Assembly: GCA_028278625.1 (NCBI GenBank)
Contig: JANQDY010000206.1
Coordinates: 1-40,130, forward strand
DNA: 40,130 nt
Reading direction: 5' to 3'
Source: Thermodesulfobacteriota bacterium
GTDB lineage: Bacteria; Desulfobacterota; DSM-4660; Desulfatiglandales; Desulfatiglandaceae
Shown here: positions 14,697 to 23,155 of the stretch, in pieces
Layout of the letters: every line of letters begins with the position of its first letter
Position numbering within the stretch: the first letter of the stretch is position 1
The notes under the pieces: generated by a model
Told to the model about the DNA's origin: nothing
The model's database searches: none
What the model saw: only the letters and a program-made list of their open reading frames with translations
Made by a program: the position numbers and the translations under genes

Positions 14697-16774
14697 CAGC
14701 AGCAATAAAGAAAATCAGAACCGCCTGCAGAAACTGCCACGGAGGGTGCGGCGTTATCGCCCATGTGGCCGACGGCAAGGTGATAAAGGTGGAAGGCGAT
14801 CCCGATTCGCCCATCAGCTACGGTACCCTTTGCTCCAAAGGGCTGGCCGTCACCCAGATGGCTTACAGCCCGGAACGGATCACACACCCCATGAAAAAAA
14901 TCGACGGTCAGTGGACCCGGATCACCTGGGATGAGGCCCTTGATGAGATTGCCGCCAAATTCCAGGCGGTCAAGGACGCGTTCGGGGCCGAACATATTGT
15001 CGTGGGGCAGGGAACAGGAAGGGACTATGAAAGCCATCTCTACCGGTTTGCCAATATGCTGGGCACTCCCAACGTACTGACAGCGGGCCACATGTGCTAC
15101 GTCTCCCGTGTCGCATCAACGCTGATTACCGTCGGTACCCTTCCCATCTGTGACTACCGGGGCGGCCCCAAATGTATTGTCATGTGGGGATGTAATCCCC
15201 AGTGGACCAATCCCGACGAGTACAAGGGCGTCGATTTCTGGAGCAACCACAAAAAAGGGGCAAAGGTCATCTGCATCGACCCCAGAAAAGGTTTTGTGGC
15301 AAAGAAGGCCCACATCTGGCTCCAGCTACGGCCAGGAACCGACGCGGCCCTTGCCATGGGATTCCACAGCGTCATTCTGGAAGAAGAGCTTTACGACAGG
15401 GAGTTCACGGAAAACCACATCAACGGTTGGGAGGCCTTTAAAGACCGCGTCAAAGAATATCCTCTCGAAAAAGTCCAGGAGATCACATGGGTGGACAAGG
15501 AGAAGATCCGCAAGGCGGTAAGGCTCTATGCCAAAAACAAACCGGCCTGCATCCATTGGGGGGTCCCCACGGAGCAGACCAACAACTGCGCCGATTGTAC
15601 CCGGATCATCACGGGGTTGATGGCGGCAACGGGAAACCTGGACACTCCCGGCGGCAATGTCCTTTATGTCAATCCTCCCACAAGGACCGTGTCCGAGTTT
15701 TCACGTCACAAGGATCTTCCGAAAGAACAACGCGCCAAACGGCTGGGGGGCGATGTTTTTCCCCTTGGCGCACGCGTTGCATTGATCAACCCAAAAAAGG
15801 CCTGGGACTCCATTCTAACGGGGGAACCCTACCAACTTAAGGCGGGTCTTTTGTGCGGCACCAATCCGGTCATGACCCGGGCCAATGCCAGGGAGGCATA
15901 TGAGGCATTAAAAGCCCTGGAATTTCTGGTGGTTATTGATCTCTTCCTGACCCCGACCGCCGAGCTTGCCGATATCTTTCTGCCCGCCGGTACCTGGCTG
16001 GAACAGGACCACGTTGCCGACAACTGGAAGCGCCACGGGTTTGTCATTGCCCGCCAAAAATGCGTGGAAATCGGCGAATGCTGGCAGGACCACAAAATCT
16101 TCATGGAACTTGGCAAACGAATGGGCCAGGAGTGGTGGCCCACGGTGGAAGATGCCCTGGATTATCTTCTGGAGCCTTCGGGGCTTACCTGGGACCAGTT
16201 CAAGGAAAAGGGATATCTCAAAGGAGAAATGGTCTACCATAAATACAAGGAACGGGGCTTTTCAACCCCCACTGGAAAGGTCGAACTTTATTCAACGGTA
16301 CTTGAAAAATGGGGATATGACCCATTGCCCAAATACACCGAAATCCCTGAGAGCCCGGTTTCCAAGCCAGAGCTGGTGGACAAGTTCCCTTATATCTTGA
16401 ATGCCGGTTACCGAACACCCACATTTTTCCATTCCGCCAACCGAATGCTCCCCTGGTTGCGGGAAATAAGACCCGATCCCATTGTGGAGATCCATCCGGA
16501 TACGGCTCGGAAAGAAGGGATTGAAGAAGGGGACTGGGTCTGGATTGAATCTCCAAGAGGGAAGGCGAAGGAAAAGGCCAAGTTCAACACCGGCATTGAT
16601 CCCCGCGTGATCGTTGCGGAACACGGCTGGTGGTATCCGGAAATGGAAGGCCCGGGACACGGCTGGGACATCTCTAACATCAACCTGTTGATGGATAATT
16701 CCTATGAAACCTTGGACCCTGCAATCGGTTCCACCAATTTAAGAAATTGTCTATGCAATGTCTCCAAGGTCTAA
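14693..16774 (+). CDS. DMSO-reductase-family molybdenum/tungsten oxidoreductase, catalytic subunit
   Basis: 693 residues, no Tat signal (the protein starts MTAAIKKIRTACRNC), so cytoplasmic. The N-terminal [4Fe-4S] motif is Cys12, Cys15, Cys19 and Cys47. Downstream is the bis-MGD-binding framework (GQGTGRDYESHLYRF, MWGCNPQWTNPDEYKG, CGTNPVMTRANA, VVIDLFLTPTAELADIFLPA, LNAGYRTPTFFHSANRMLP). Cys135 in AGHMCYVSR is the likely metal ligand by position. The family covers thiosulfate/polysulfide reductases, acetylene hydratase and hydroxylating or transhydroxylating enzymes, so the reaction is undetermined. Neighbours are an acid-CoA ligase upstream (4-base overlap) and a four-cluster Fe-S subunit downstream, with a Lcl-domain gene inserted between. 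Confidence 0.88.
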   Translation: MTAAIKKIRTACRNCHGGCGVIAHVADGKVIKVEGDPDSPISYGTLCSKGLAVTQMAYSPERITHPMKKIDGQWTRITWDEALDEIAAKFQAVKDAFGAEHIVVGQGTGRDYESHLYRFANMLGTPNVLTAGHMCYVSRVASTLITVGTLPICDYRGGPKCIVMWGCNPQWTNPDEYKGVDFWSNHKKGAKVICIDPRKGFVAKKAHIWLQLRPGTDAALAMGFHSVILEEELYDREFTENHINGWEAFKDRVKEYPLEKVQEITWVDKEKIRKAVRLYAKNKPACIHWGVPTEQTNNCADCTRIITGLMAATGNLDTPGGNVLYVNPPTRTVSEFSRHKDLPKEQRAKRLGGDVFPLGARVALINPKKAWDSILTGEPYQLKAGLLCGTNPVMTRANAREAYEALKALEFLVVIDLFLTPTAELADIFLPAGTWLEQDHVADNWKRHGFVIARQKCVEIGECWQDHKIFMELGKRMGQEWWPTVEDALDYLLEPSGLTWDQFKEKGYLKGEMVYHKYKERGFSTPTGKVELYSTVLEKWGYDPLPKYTEIPESPVSKPELVDKFPYILNAGYRTPTFFHSANRMLPWLREIRPDPIVEIHPDTARKEGIEEGDWVWIESPRGKAKEKAKFNTGIDPRVIVAEHGWWYPEMEGPGHGWDISNINLLMDNSYETLDPAIGSTNLRNCLCNVSKV

Positions 16775-17117
16775 GAACAAGTCCTTTTGGCAGGACCCGT
16801 TGACCGGGCTCAAGTGGCAGTTAAGAAGCCCCGGCAACATGAGCTGGCATGATGCCATGGCCTATGCCGGCTCCTTGGAACTGGAAGGTCTTAGAGACTG
16901 GCGCCTGCCGGCAATCCGGGAATTGGAAACGTTGCTGGATAGAAGCCGCTACCGGCCCATCTTGAGGGAGGAGGTACCTTTCAGGGACCGGCGATCCTAT
17001 TGGTCCGCCACGACCTTTGAGGCCAATACACAGAATGCCTGGATCATCATTTACGACGGGGCTTATGTGCTCAGCTACTATAAAACGAACCACTATCATG
17101 TCCGATGTGTCAGGTGA
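16758..17117 (+). CDS. Lcl/DUF1566 domain protein between the molybdo-enzyme subunits (119 aa)
   Basis: The 119-residue product is essentially one complete DUF1566 (Legionella collagen-like protein C-terminal) domain: FWQDPLTGLKWQ, MSWHDAMAYAGSLELEGLRD, WRLPAIRELETLLDRSRYRP, YWSATTFEANTQNAWIIIYD and a terminal HVRCVR. The domain has a C-type-lectin/FGE-like fold and is usually exported, but no signal peptide is present here. The ATG at 16758 lies inside the end of the molybdo-enzyme gene (17-base overlap in another frame), so it is translated from the same message. A role in assembling or scaffolding the two enzyme subunits is possible, but this is only inferred from position. Confidence 0.8.
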   Translation: MSPRSKNKSFWQDPLTGLKWQLRSPGNMSWHDAMAYAGSLELEGLRDWRLPAIRELETLLDRSRYRPILREEVPFRDRRSYWSATTFEANTQNAWIIIYDGAYVLSYYKTNHYHVRCVR

Positions 17118-17134
17118 GATTAAAGGAGAAAGAA

Positions 17135-17587
17135 ATGGGAAAAATATCATTCATGTTTATGAAAAAAGACTGCATGGGGTGCCATGCCTGTGAAGTGGCA
17201 TGCAAACAGGAAAACGGATTGGGAGTGGGGCCGAGACTGGTTCGGGTCATTGAAAAAAGCCCTGATTTTGTCCCGGTCTACTGCCACCACTGCGCCAAGG
17301 CACCCTGCCTTGGGGCCTGTCCAGTTGAGGCGATCCACAGGAACCATATGGGTATCGTACTCATCGAAAATGAGCTCTGCATCGGATGTAAAGAGTGTAT
17401 GGAAGCCTGCCCTTTCGGTGCCATGCAATTTGACGAAAATTCCGAACTGGCAATAAAATGCAATCTCTGCCTGGAAAAACTGGAAAAAGGAGAGAGAACC
17501 GCCTGCAGTCAAGCCTGCCCAACTCAGTGCATTTTTGTGGGCCACACGAAAGAGCTGTCTGACGAATTGGCCGCTAGCCGGGCATAA
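17135..17587 (+). CDS. Four-cluster ferredoxin subunit (DmsB/PhsB-like) of the molybdo-enzyme
   Basis: 150 residues from the ATG at 17135, with AAAGGAGAA upstream. Four cysteine groups are visible: CMGCHACEVACKQ near the start, CHHCAKAPCLGACP, CIGCKECMEACPFGA and CNLCLEK with a later CSQACP. This is the arrangement of the electron-transfer subunits of DMSO-reductase-family enzymes, carrying up to four [4Fe-4S] clusters. No membrane anchor subunit follows, so electrons probably pass to or from a soluble carrier. It is the last gene of the operon beginning at 13026. Confidence 0.9.
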   Translation: MGKISFMFMKKDCMGCHACEVACKQENGLGVGPRLVRVIEKSPDFVPVYCHHCAKAPCLGACPVEAIHRNHMGIVLIENELCIGCKECMEACPFGAMQFDENSELAIKCNLCLEKLEKGERTACSQACPTQCIFVGHTKELSDELAASRA

Positions 17588-17596
17588 TCCTTTAAT

Positions 17597-17646
17597 AAAA
17601 AGGCCCCATGTGCCAGCGATCTTGGCAAAGGGGCCCATTACCACCC
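17597..17646 (-). terminator. Element H: ANTAR-like terminator at the end of the first ABC operon
   Basis: On the minus strand, past the stop of the solute-binding protein (17669), lies GGTGGTAATGGGCCCC, which closely resembles the core of the leaders (GAGGTAATGGCGCCTC). It runs into a stem GGGGCC/GGCCCC (17630-17635 with 17602-17607) with an inner TGCCA/TGGCA pairing, then TTTTTATT. The antiterminator hairpin itself is weak (GGTGG against CCCC). No minus-strand gene follows: the next gene is on the other strand. It may be an ordinary terminator recruited from the family, or the vestige of a lost downstream gene. The stem could also end plus-strand transcripts. Confidence 0.6.
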
Positions 17647-17668
17647 TGAAATCAGTTGGATGACTTCA

Positions 17669-18889
17669 TTATCTGTCATTCCAGGGCTTGATCGCCTGGG
17701 TCTTCCATCCCCCTTCAATCTCCGGAAAGGAGAGTTCCTGATAACCGTCGTGCCACTGGTGGGCCGTGCTCAAATGAATGGCGACATTATCTTTCCCGTA
17801 TTTCACGTCCCCCATGACCGTGCCTTTGAAATCATTATTCAAGACAGCCTGTTTGATGGCAGCGGAATCCAGGGTGCCGGCCTTTTCAATGGCCTTAAAA
17901 AGGATTTGGGCCAGGGCGTAGTAAAGGCCGATGGAAACGGAGTGCTTGTCATATTTTTTATAGTATCTCGTCCCCAGTTCCTTTGCACCGGGATATTTGA
18001 AATCCTCCGACCAGAACCCGTCCATCAGAATCCCTTCTGAGTCGGGTCCCAAGGCATTGTAGAATTCATGGGCCCAGGTCCCTTTGTAGCCCATCAGGAA
18101 TTTGACGTTTAAGCCCGCCTCTTTCATCTGACGAACAAAGGTGACGCAGTCTCCGTCTGCCGCAAAAATCAGGATACCGTCCACCTTTTTGCCTTTGAGT
18201 TTGAGGATCTGGGATGAATAGTCCTTCGCCCCGACGGCCAAGGGCTCATCCACCACAAACTTATAGCCGTATTTTCTTGCCATCTCCTTAAATGCCCCGC
18301 CAAAAGCCCTGCCGTCGATGGTGTCCTCCATGAGAATTGCCAGCCGCTTGGGCCTCTCTTTTTCATCCATGCCGTTGATGACCACATAGGGATTTGAAGC
18401 GGCTTGCATGATGTCGAAAAAGAAAAGGGTTGACCATTTGAATTTCTGCTGTGACCAAGGGGGTACGAGGCAGGTGGTTGCATGATAATATTTCTTGTAT
18501 TTGTCAGCGGTCATGCAGGTGGGGATCACATGGTTGGTGGTAAAACCGGACAAAAGGGCGTCCACCTTATCAACCTTGATGAGCTTTTCCGTTGCGGCCA
18601 CCGCTTTTCCCGGATCACTTTCGGCATCGGCGATGATGAGTTCAACAGGAAGCTTTTTCCCATATTCCTTTACATAAATGCCGCCATTTTTGTTGATGTC
18701 GGCCACGGCCTGTTCATAGGCCCATTTCTGTTCAAGGGCGCCGCCGGCCAGAATTCCGGTCAATGGAAGGGGTGCGCCGATCTTTATGGTCTTCTTTTCC
18801 TCGGCTGTTGCCGGCACGGACAAAAATGTTATGATCGCCAACATCAAAAAAACCATTCCAAATTTAAATAAACCTGATTCGTTTTTCAT
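17669..18889 (-). CDS. ABC transporter substrate-binding protein, branched-chain amino acid (HAAT) class
   Basis: 406 residues with a signal peptide (hydrophobic stretch about 10-27, cleavage near VPATAEE), then the periplasmic binding protein fold TIKIGAPLPLTGILAGGALE, typical of the LivK/type I family. AGGAGATG precedes the ATG. Homologues in anaerobes bind aromatic acids, amides or other small carboxylates as well as amino acids, so the ligand is open. It is the last gene of a minus-strand operon: SDR, two ATPases, two permeases and this protein. The whole run should depend on read-through of tandem leader elements E and D at 23080-23226. Confidence 0.9.
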   Translation of the reverse strand: MKNESGLFKFGMVFLMLAIITFLSVPATAEEKKTIKIGAPLPLTGILAGGALEQKWAYEQAVADINKNGGIYVKEYGKKLPVELIIADAESDPGKAVAATEKLIKVDKVDALLSGFTTNHVIPTCMTADKYKKYYHATTCLVPPWSQQKFKWSTLFFFDIMQAASNPYVVINGMDEKERPKRLAILMEDTIDGRAFGGAFKEMARKYGYKFVVDEPLAVGAKDYSSQILKLKGKKVDGILIFAADGDCVTFVRQMKEAGLNVKFLMGYKGTWAHEFYNALGPDSEGILMDGFWSEDFKYPGAKELGTRYYKKYDKHSVSIGLYYALAQILFKAIEKAGTLDSAAIKQAVLNNDFKGTVMGDVKYGKDNVAIHLSTAHQWHDGYQELSFPEIEGGWKTQAIKPWNDR

Positions 18890-18916
18890 GCCACATCTCC
18901 TTTCTCTCTTAGAAGT

Positions 18917-19876
18917 CTAATAAACTGGATTTGGCCTTCCTTTTCCAAAAAGCCTTTTCAATTTCATCCGGATCAATCCTTCCGGAAGAAATAGGATGGA
19001 TAAGATGATGAGGATTCCCGAGATAATGGGATGGATGCCCGGAACCCATATCTTCAACAGCTCGAAAAGGCCCGTCAGTGCAAATGCACCGATAACGGGA
19101 CCGCCAAGGGTTCCGGCGCCCCCCAGAACACACATGAGAATCGGGTAGAGGGTCCAGCTGAGGCCGAAGAAGTTCTGGGGATGAATATGAAAGAGATAGT
19201 AAGCCTGAAGACTGCCGCAAAGACCGCTAATGAAGGCATAGACTGAAAACGAAAAGAGTTTATATGGGAGGATCCCGATACCGTTGGCGCGGGCTGCAAC
19301 TTCATCCTCCCTGATGGCAATCAATGCCAATCCATAGCGGGATCTCAAAATGAAAAATACGGCCGCCGTGGCAAATACCGCGAGGAAAAGGGCCACGTAA
19401 TAATAGGGAAGCATGGAACCGTAGGAGCCGGACGGGAGATATTTTCCCATGGAGCCCCCTGTAAAGGCGCCTCCCTGAATAAAAATGAGCCGGAGGACCT
19501 CCCCCAGCCCCAGGGTGCCAAGGGAAAAGTAGTCTCCCTTCAGTTTTCTGAGCAGCGGGATGCCCACCAAAACCCCAAGGATCGCCGGTATCAGGCCGCT
19601 CAGAATCATGGCCAGGGGATTAAAATAGCCTAAATCGGCGCTCTCCCACAAAATGGCCGTCACATAGGCGCCCAGGCCGAAAAAGGCATGCTGACCCAGA
19701 GACACCTGGCCCGTGTAACCGCCGATGAGGTTAAAGCCCTGACTCATGGCGAGATAGGTAAAGGCCATGAAGAGATAATAGACAAAGTAGTTGTTTTCAG
19801 CATCCAGCACCAGCGGAATGATCGCCAGAACGGCAACAACTGCGAAACATGAAATGGTCCCTTTTTGCCGGCTCAT
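18917..19876 (-). CDS. livM: ABC permease, LivM type
   Basis: 319 residues from the ATG at 19876 (MSRQKGTISCFAV), which overlaps the stop of the LivH gene (ATGA at 19873-19876). About eight to nine hydrophobic segments are present, with the conserved FNLIGGYTGQVSLGQHAFFG and the cytoplasmic coupling segment AIREDEVAARANGIGILPYK that contacts the ATPase. It pairs with LivH to form the channel for the ligand bound by the neighbouring binding protein. Confidence 0.9.
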   Translation of the reverse strand: MSRQKGTISCFAVVAVLAIIPLVLDAENNYFVYYLFMAFTYLAMSQGFNLIGGYTGQVSLGQHAFFGLGAYVTAILWESADLGYFNPLAMILSGLIPAILGVLVGIPLLRKLKGDYFSLGTLGLGEVLRLIFIQGGAFTGGSMGKYLPSGSYGSMLPYYYVALFLAVFATAAVFFILRSRYGLALIAIREDEVAARANGIGILPYKLFSFSVYAFISGLCGSLQAYYLFHIHPQNFFGLSWTLYPILMCVLGGAGTLGGPVIGAFALTGLFELLKIWVPGIHPIISGILIILSILFLPEGLIRMKLKRLFGKGRPNPVY

Positions 19877-20781
19877 GGTCTTTCCGCACCCATGGAAGTT
19901 CTGGTGAACAGGCCTTCCGGTTTCATGAGGAGCACCACCATGAAAGCGCCGTAGGACAACACATCTGCCCACCCCCCGGTCCATATGAAGGCCCCCAGGC
20001 TTTCGATGACCCCCAGGAGAATACCGCCCAAAAGCGCACCGATGATGTTTCCCATGCCCCCCAGGGCCAGGGCGATCATCGCCTTGAGGCTGAAGATAAA
20101 CCCGAAATACGGGTCAAAAGAATAGGTGGTGGCCGTGGCCACGCCGGCCAGGCCGGCCAGGCCGATTCCCATGGCAAAGGTCAGGGTGTTCACCTTGTGG
20201 GGGGTGATCCCCACCAGGGTCGCGGACACCACGTTTTCAGATGCTGCCCGGACCGCCTTTCCCAGCATGGTCTTTTTGAGGAAAACCGTGACTGAAATGG
20301 TTGCCAGAAGGGCCATGGCAAAGGCCATCAGACGGCTGAAACTGAAATTGATCTCCATTACGGAAAACCCCAGACCCGTGTAACCGGTTCGAATGGCCCT
20401 GGCATTGGGCGTCCAAAGGACGCTCATGAGGTTTTCGAGGAATGCCATCATGCCGAAGGAAAGCAATAGGGAAGCGGCCTTTCCGGTCTCACCCCTGCCC
20501 GACACCCTCTTGAACAGCAGCCGATAAACGCCCGCTCCGAACAGCATGGCACAGGGGACCACGATCAGGATGGAAAGATAGGGATCAATCCTAAGAAGGC
20601 TGAACAACCAGAAAGCGCCGTAGGCTCCCAGCACGATCATGACTCCCTGGGCAATGAAGATGATCTGCATGGTCCCGAAGATCAGGCTCAGCCCCAGGGC
20701 CGCAATCCCGTACATGGTCCCGAAAAGAACACCGTTCACCAGAACCTGGATCAGTATATCGATGGAATCAAAGCCGAGCAT
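19873..20781 (-). CDS. livH: ABC permease, LivH type
   Basis: 302 residues. The N-terminus LIQVLVNGVLFGTMYGIAAL and the repeated GLSLIFGTMQIIFIAQGVMI match the LivH family, and the coupling region reads AASENVVSATLVGI. About eight membrane segments are visible. The gene begins 5 bases after the LivF stop with GAGGTAG as SD, and overlaps LivM by 4 bases, so the transporter genes are tightly coupled. Confidence 0.9.
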   Translation of the reverse strand: MLGFDSIDILIQVLVNGVLFGTMYGIAALGLSLIFGTMQIIFIAQGVMIVLGAYGAFWLFSLLRIDPYLSILIVVPCAMLFGAGVYRLLFKRVSGRGETGKAASLLLSFGMMAFLENLMSVLWTPNARAIRTGYTGLGFSVMEINFSFSRLMAFAMALLATISVTVFLKKTMLGKAVRAASENVVSATLVGITPHKVNTLTFAMGIGLAGLAGVATATTYSFDPYFGFIFSLKAMIALALGGMGNIIGALLGGILLGVIESLGAFIWTGGWADVLSYGAFMVVLLMKPEGLFTRTSMGAERP

Positions 20782-20786
20782 GCGGA

Positions 20787-21509
20787 CTACCTCAATGACC
20801 CCATATAGGCCTTTTGGATCTCGGGATTGGCCAGCAGCTCCTCCCCTTTTCCCTTGAGGGTGATCCGGCCCGTTTTAAGGACAAGGCCGTGATGGGCGAT
20901 CCTTAAGGCCCTATGGATGTTCTGCTCCACCAGAAGCAGGGTCATTTGCTGCCGGTTCAGGGTCTCGATGATGTCGAACACGTCCTTCACAATAAGCGGC
21001 GCCAACCCCAGTGAAGGCTCATCCAGCATCAAAAGGTCCGGTCTCGACATGAGCGCCCTACCGATGGCCACCATTTGCTGTTCCCCGCCGCTCATCTTTC
21101 CGGTCATCTGATTTTTTCTCGTCTTGACAATGGGAAAGATCTCCATGACCCAGTCGAGGGTCTCCACCAACCGGGGTCTTGCCCGCTTCGTAAAGGCCCC
21201 CAATTCAAGGTTCTCCAGGACCGTGAGCCCGGTGAACAGGCCCCGCCCTTCGGGCACCAGGGAAATACCGCGCTCTACCATGACCTCGGCACCCGTGCCA
21301 TCCCCGCGAAAACCTTTAAAGCGCACTTCCCCGGAGGTGGGTTTCACCAGCCCTGAAACGGTCTTGAGGATGGTCGATTTTCCAGCGCCATTGGATCCGA
21401 TGATTGCGTAAACCTCTCCTTTTTGAACCTGGAAACCGATATCCCACAGTGCCTGGGCATCACCGTAGGATACGTTGAGGTCTTTGACCCTAAGCAGGGG
21501 ATTCGCCAA
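20787..21509 (-). CDS. livF: ABC transporter ATPase, LivF type
   Basis: About 240 residues from a TTG at 21509 (LANPLLRVKDLNVSYGD), chosen because GGAGG lies 6 bases before it and the protein length then matches LivF. The gene overlaps the end of LivG by 20 bases. Walker A is GSNGAGKST, the signature is MSGGEQQM, and Walker B is LLMLDEPSLGLAP, all canonical. It energises the LivHM permease together with LivG. Confidence 0.88.
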   Translation of the reverse strand: MANPLLRVKDLNVSYGDAQALWDIGFQVQKGEVYAIIGSNGAGKSTILKTVSGLVKPTSGEVRFKGFRGDGTGAEVMVERGISLVPEGRGLFTGLTVLENLELGAFTKRARPRLVETLDWVMEIFPIVKTRKNQMTGKMSGGEQQMVAIGRALMSRPDLLMLDEPSLGLAPLIVKDVFDIIETLNRQQMTLLLVEQNIHRALRIAHHGLVLKTGRITLKGKGEELLANPEIQKAYMGSLR

Positions 21510-22212
21510 GATACGCCTCCACCACCTTCGGATCTTCGGCGATTTCCGCCGCTTTGCCCTGGGCCAGCATTTTACCGTAATCCAGTACCACGATTCGGTC
21601 ACAGATGCTGAATACCGCATCAATCTTGTGTTCCACCCACAAAATGGAAACACCGTGGGTTTTCCGGATATCCAAGATGAGATCCATGATATGATGGGTT
21701 TCAGTGGGATTGAGCCCTGCCAGGGGCTCATCCAGAAGTGCAAGACCCGGCTCAGAGGCAAGCGCCCTGGCAATCTCCACGAGCCTTCGGTTTGAAATGG
21801 TCAACTGAGAAACAACCCTGTCCTTCAGATCCAGCAAATTCAGCATCTCCAGATAATGAAGCGCATCCTTCCTGGCCCTCTTTTTTGTCCTTCGGTTTCC
21901 GTAGATGGCACCCACTATGACATTTTCCAAAACCGTCATTGAGGGAAAGATCCTGACCAGCTGAAAGGTCCTGGCAATGCCGCGCCTGCAGATACGATCG
22001 GGGCTGAGACCCACCAGATCCCGCCCTTTATAGGTGACGGAACCGGCATCGGGCCGATAGATCCCGGTGATCAAGTTAAAAAGCGTGGTTTTGCCGGCGC
22101 CATTGGGCCCAATGAGCCCGATGATCTCTTTTTCACCGATATCAAAAGAGACATCCGCTAAAACCGTCAATCCCCCGAAATTCTTTGAAACCTGATCTAC
22201 CCTGAACAACAT
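21490..22212 (-). CDS. livG: ABC transporter ATPase, LivG type, with a divergent signature motif
   Basis: About 240 residues from the ATG at 22212 (MLFRVDQVSKNFGG); an upstream TTG at 22248 would add 12 residues. Walker A is GPNGAGKTT, Walker B ALLDEPLAGLNPTE, and the characteristic LivG insert FQLVRIFPSMTVLENV is present. The signature loop, usually LSYGQQRRLE, reads LTISNRRLVE, so the Gly-Gln of the ABC signature is missing. One of the two composite ATP sites with LivF may therefore be degenerate. The gene lies 56 bases after the SDR stop. Confidence 0.88.
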   Translation of the reverse strand: MLFRVDQVSKNFGGLTVLADVSFDIGEKEIIGLIGPNGAGKTTLFNLITGIYRPDAGSVTYKGRDLVGLSPDRICRRGIARTFQLVRIFPSMTVLENVIVGAIYGNRRTKKRARKDALHYLEMLNLLDLKDRVVSQLTISNRRLVEIARALASEPGLALLDEPLAGLNPTETHHIMDLILDIRKTHGVSILWVEHKIDAVFSICDRIVVLDYGKMLAQGKAAEIAEDPKVVEAYLGESPA

Positions 22213-22268
22213 GCCGGGATTTCCAGATTTATCCGTCAAGACTCGCAAACCGTTTCACACGCACCGCT

Positions 22269-23057
22269 CTAGACGTGCCCGTGGATATTGCACAAAACAT
22301 GTTGATTCATGCCGCCGTCACATGGAATGTTGGCCCCTCTGATCCATCCGCTCTCCTCGCTTAAAAGAAAGGCGATGACCGGTGCGATATCAGGAGGCCG
22401 CCCCGGACGGTCCATGACCTTCATGTCCTCTTCGGCGCGGGCCCCCAAGGTCTCAAGAAAATCGGGAAGGATGGGCGTTTCAACAGGACCCGGGCTCACG
22501 GCATTGATCCGAATCCCTCGATCGCGCCATGTCCAGCGATTCATCATGGTCCAGACGATCAGGGTTTCCTTGGAAAAGAAATAGGACCTTCCGCCTTCCT
22601 GGGCCACGTCTGTTTCTTCGCAGAGGGCCTCTACGCCATCGAAATCCCGTAGCGCCAGCATTGCCTTGATCTGATCACCCGCTTCCGGCCAACCGATGCC
22701 GGCAAGGGAGGCCACGTTGACAATGGAGGCATTGTCATTGAGCTTGTTGATCATCAGTTCGGTAAAATGTCTGAGCCCCAGGAAATTCACCTTCAGCACC
22801 AGGGCCCGATCCTTTGTTGGCGGCAGGCCCGCAATATTGCAGAGCCCGTCAATCCCTTTGGGAATCGCATCAACCGCCGTCTCAATGGACCCAGAATCTG
22901 AGAGATCAGCCTGAATGTATCGATCCACATCGGCGATCGGTTCGTTTAAATCAACACCAATGACCGTTGCACTCTTTTCTTTCAGCACTTTAGCGGTCTC
23001 GGCACCGATGCCCGAGGCCGCACCTGTCACCACGATCTTTCTATTCTCCAAAGACAT
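22269..23057 (-). CDS. Short-chain dehydrogenase/reductase, 3-alpha-hydroxysteroid dehydrogenase-like branch
   Basis: 262 residues from the ATG at 23057, preceded by AGGAGGAAAC. The Rossmann motif TGAASGIG is at 11-18, then the acidic residue after strand 2 (VDLNEP, favouring NAD), NIAGLP in the NAG position, the catalytic Ser in NVASLAG and the Tyr/Lys pair in SYFFSKE. A long insert between the Ser and Tyr (about 30 residues) and the ending DGGMN resemble the 3-alpha-HSD/carbonyl reductase and cinnamyl-type alcohol dehydrogenase group. It should interconvert an alcohol and a ketone or aldehyde. It heads the ABC operon directly behind elements E and D, which suggests that it acts on the imported compound or its product. 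Confidence 0.87.
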   Translation of the reverse strand: MSLENRKIVVTGAASGIGAETAKVLKEKSATVIGVDLNEPIADVDRYIQADLSDSGSIETAVDAIPKGIDGLCNIAGLPPTKDRALVLKVNFLGLRHFTELMINKLNDNASIVNVASLAGIGWPEAGDQIKAMLALRDFDGVEALCEETDVAQEGGRSYFFSKETLIVWTMMNRWTWRDRGIRINAVSPGPVETPILPDFLETLGARAEEDMKVMDRPGRPPDIAPVIAFLLSEESGWIRGANIPCDGGMNQHVLCNIHGHV

Positions 23058-23079
23058 TGCGTTTCCTCCTTCCAACAAC

Positions 23080-23154
23080 AAAAAAGCCCCCTTTGCCCTT
23101 CCGCAGGCAAAGGAGGCGCCATTACCTCCTGAATGCGTCAACGCTTCAGCATTC
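23080..23154 (-). promoter_or_regulatory. Element D: second of two tandem ANTAR-type leaders before the SDR-ABC operon
   Basis: On the minus strand hairpin 2 is AGGAGG-TAATGGCG-CCTCCT (23111-23130); its 3' arm joins a 12-bp terminator stem (23106-23117 with 23086-23097) and six T's (23080-23085). Upstream is a GAATGC/GCATTC stem (23149-23154 with 23131-23136), but its loop is 12 bases rather than the six-base type, so hairpin 1 is atypical. It starts directly after the T-tract of element E and lies 23 bases before the SDR start. Confidence 0.78.
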
Positions 23155-23155
23155 C

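Noticed and set aside
20781..20800. TGAGGTAGTCC before livH as a leader element
   Set aside because: It is the ribosome binding site of livH inside a tightly packed operon; no hairpin or terminator follows.
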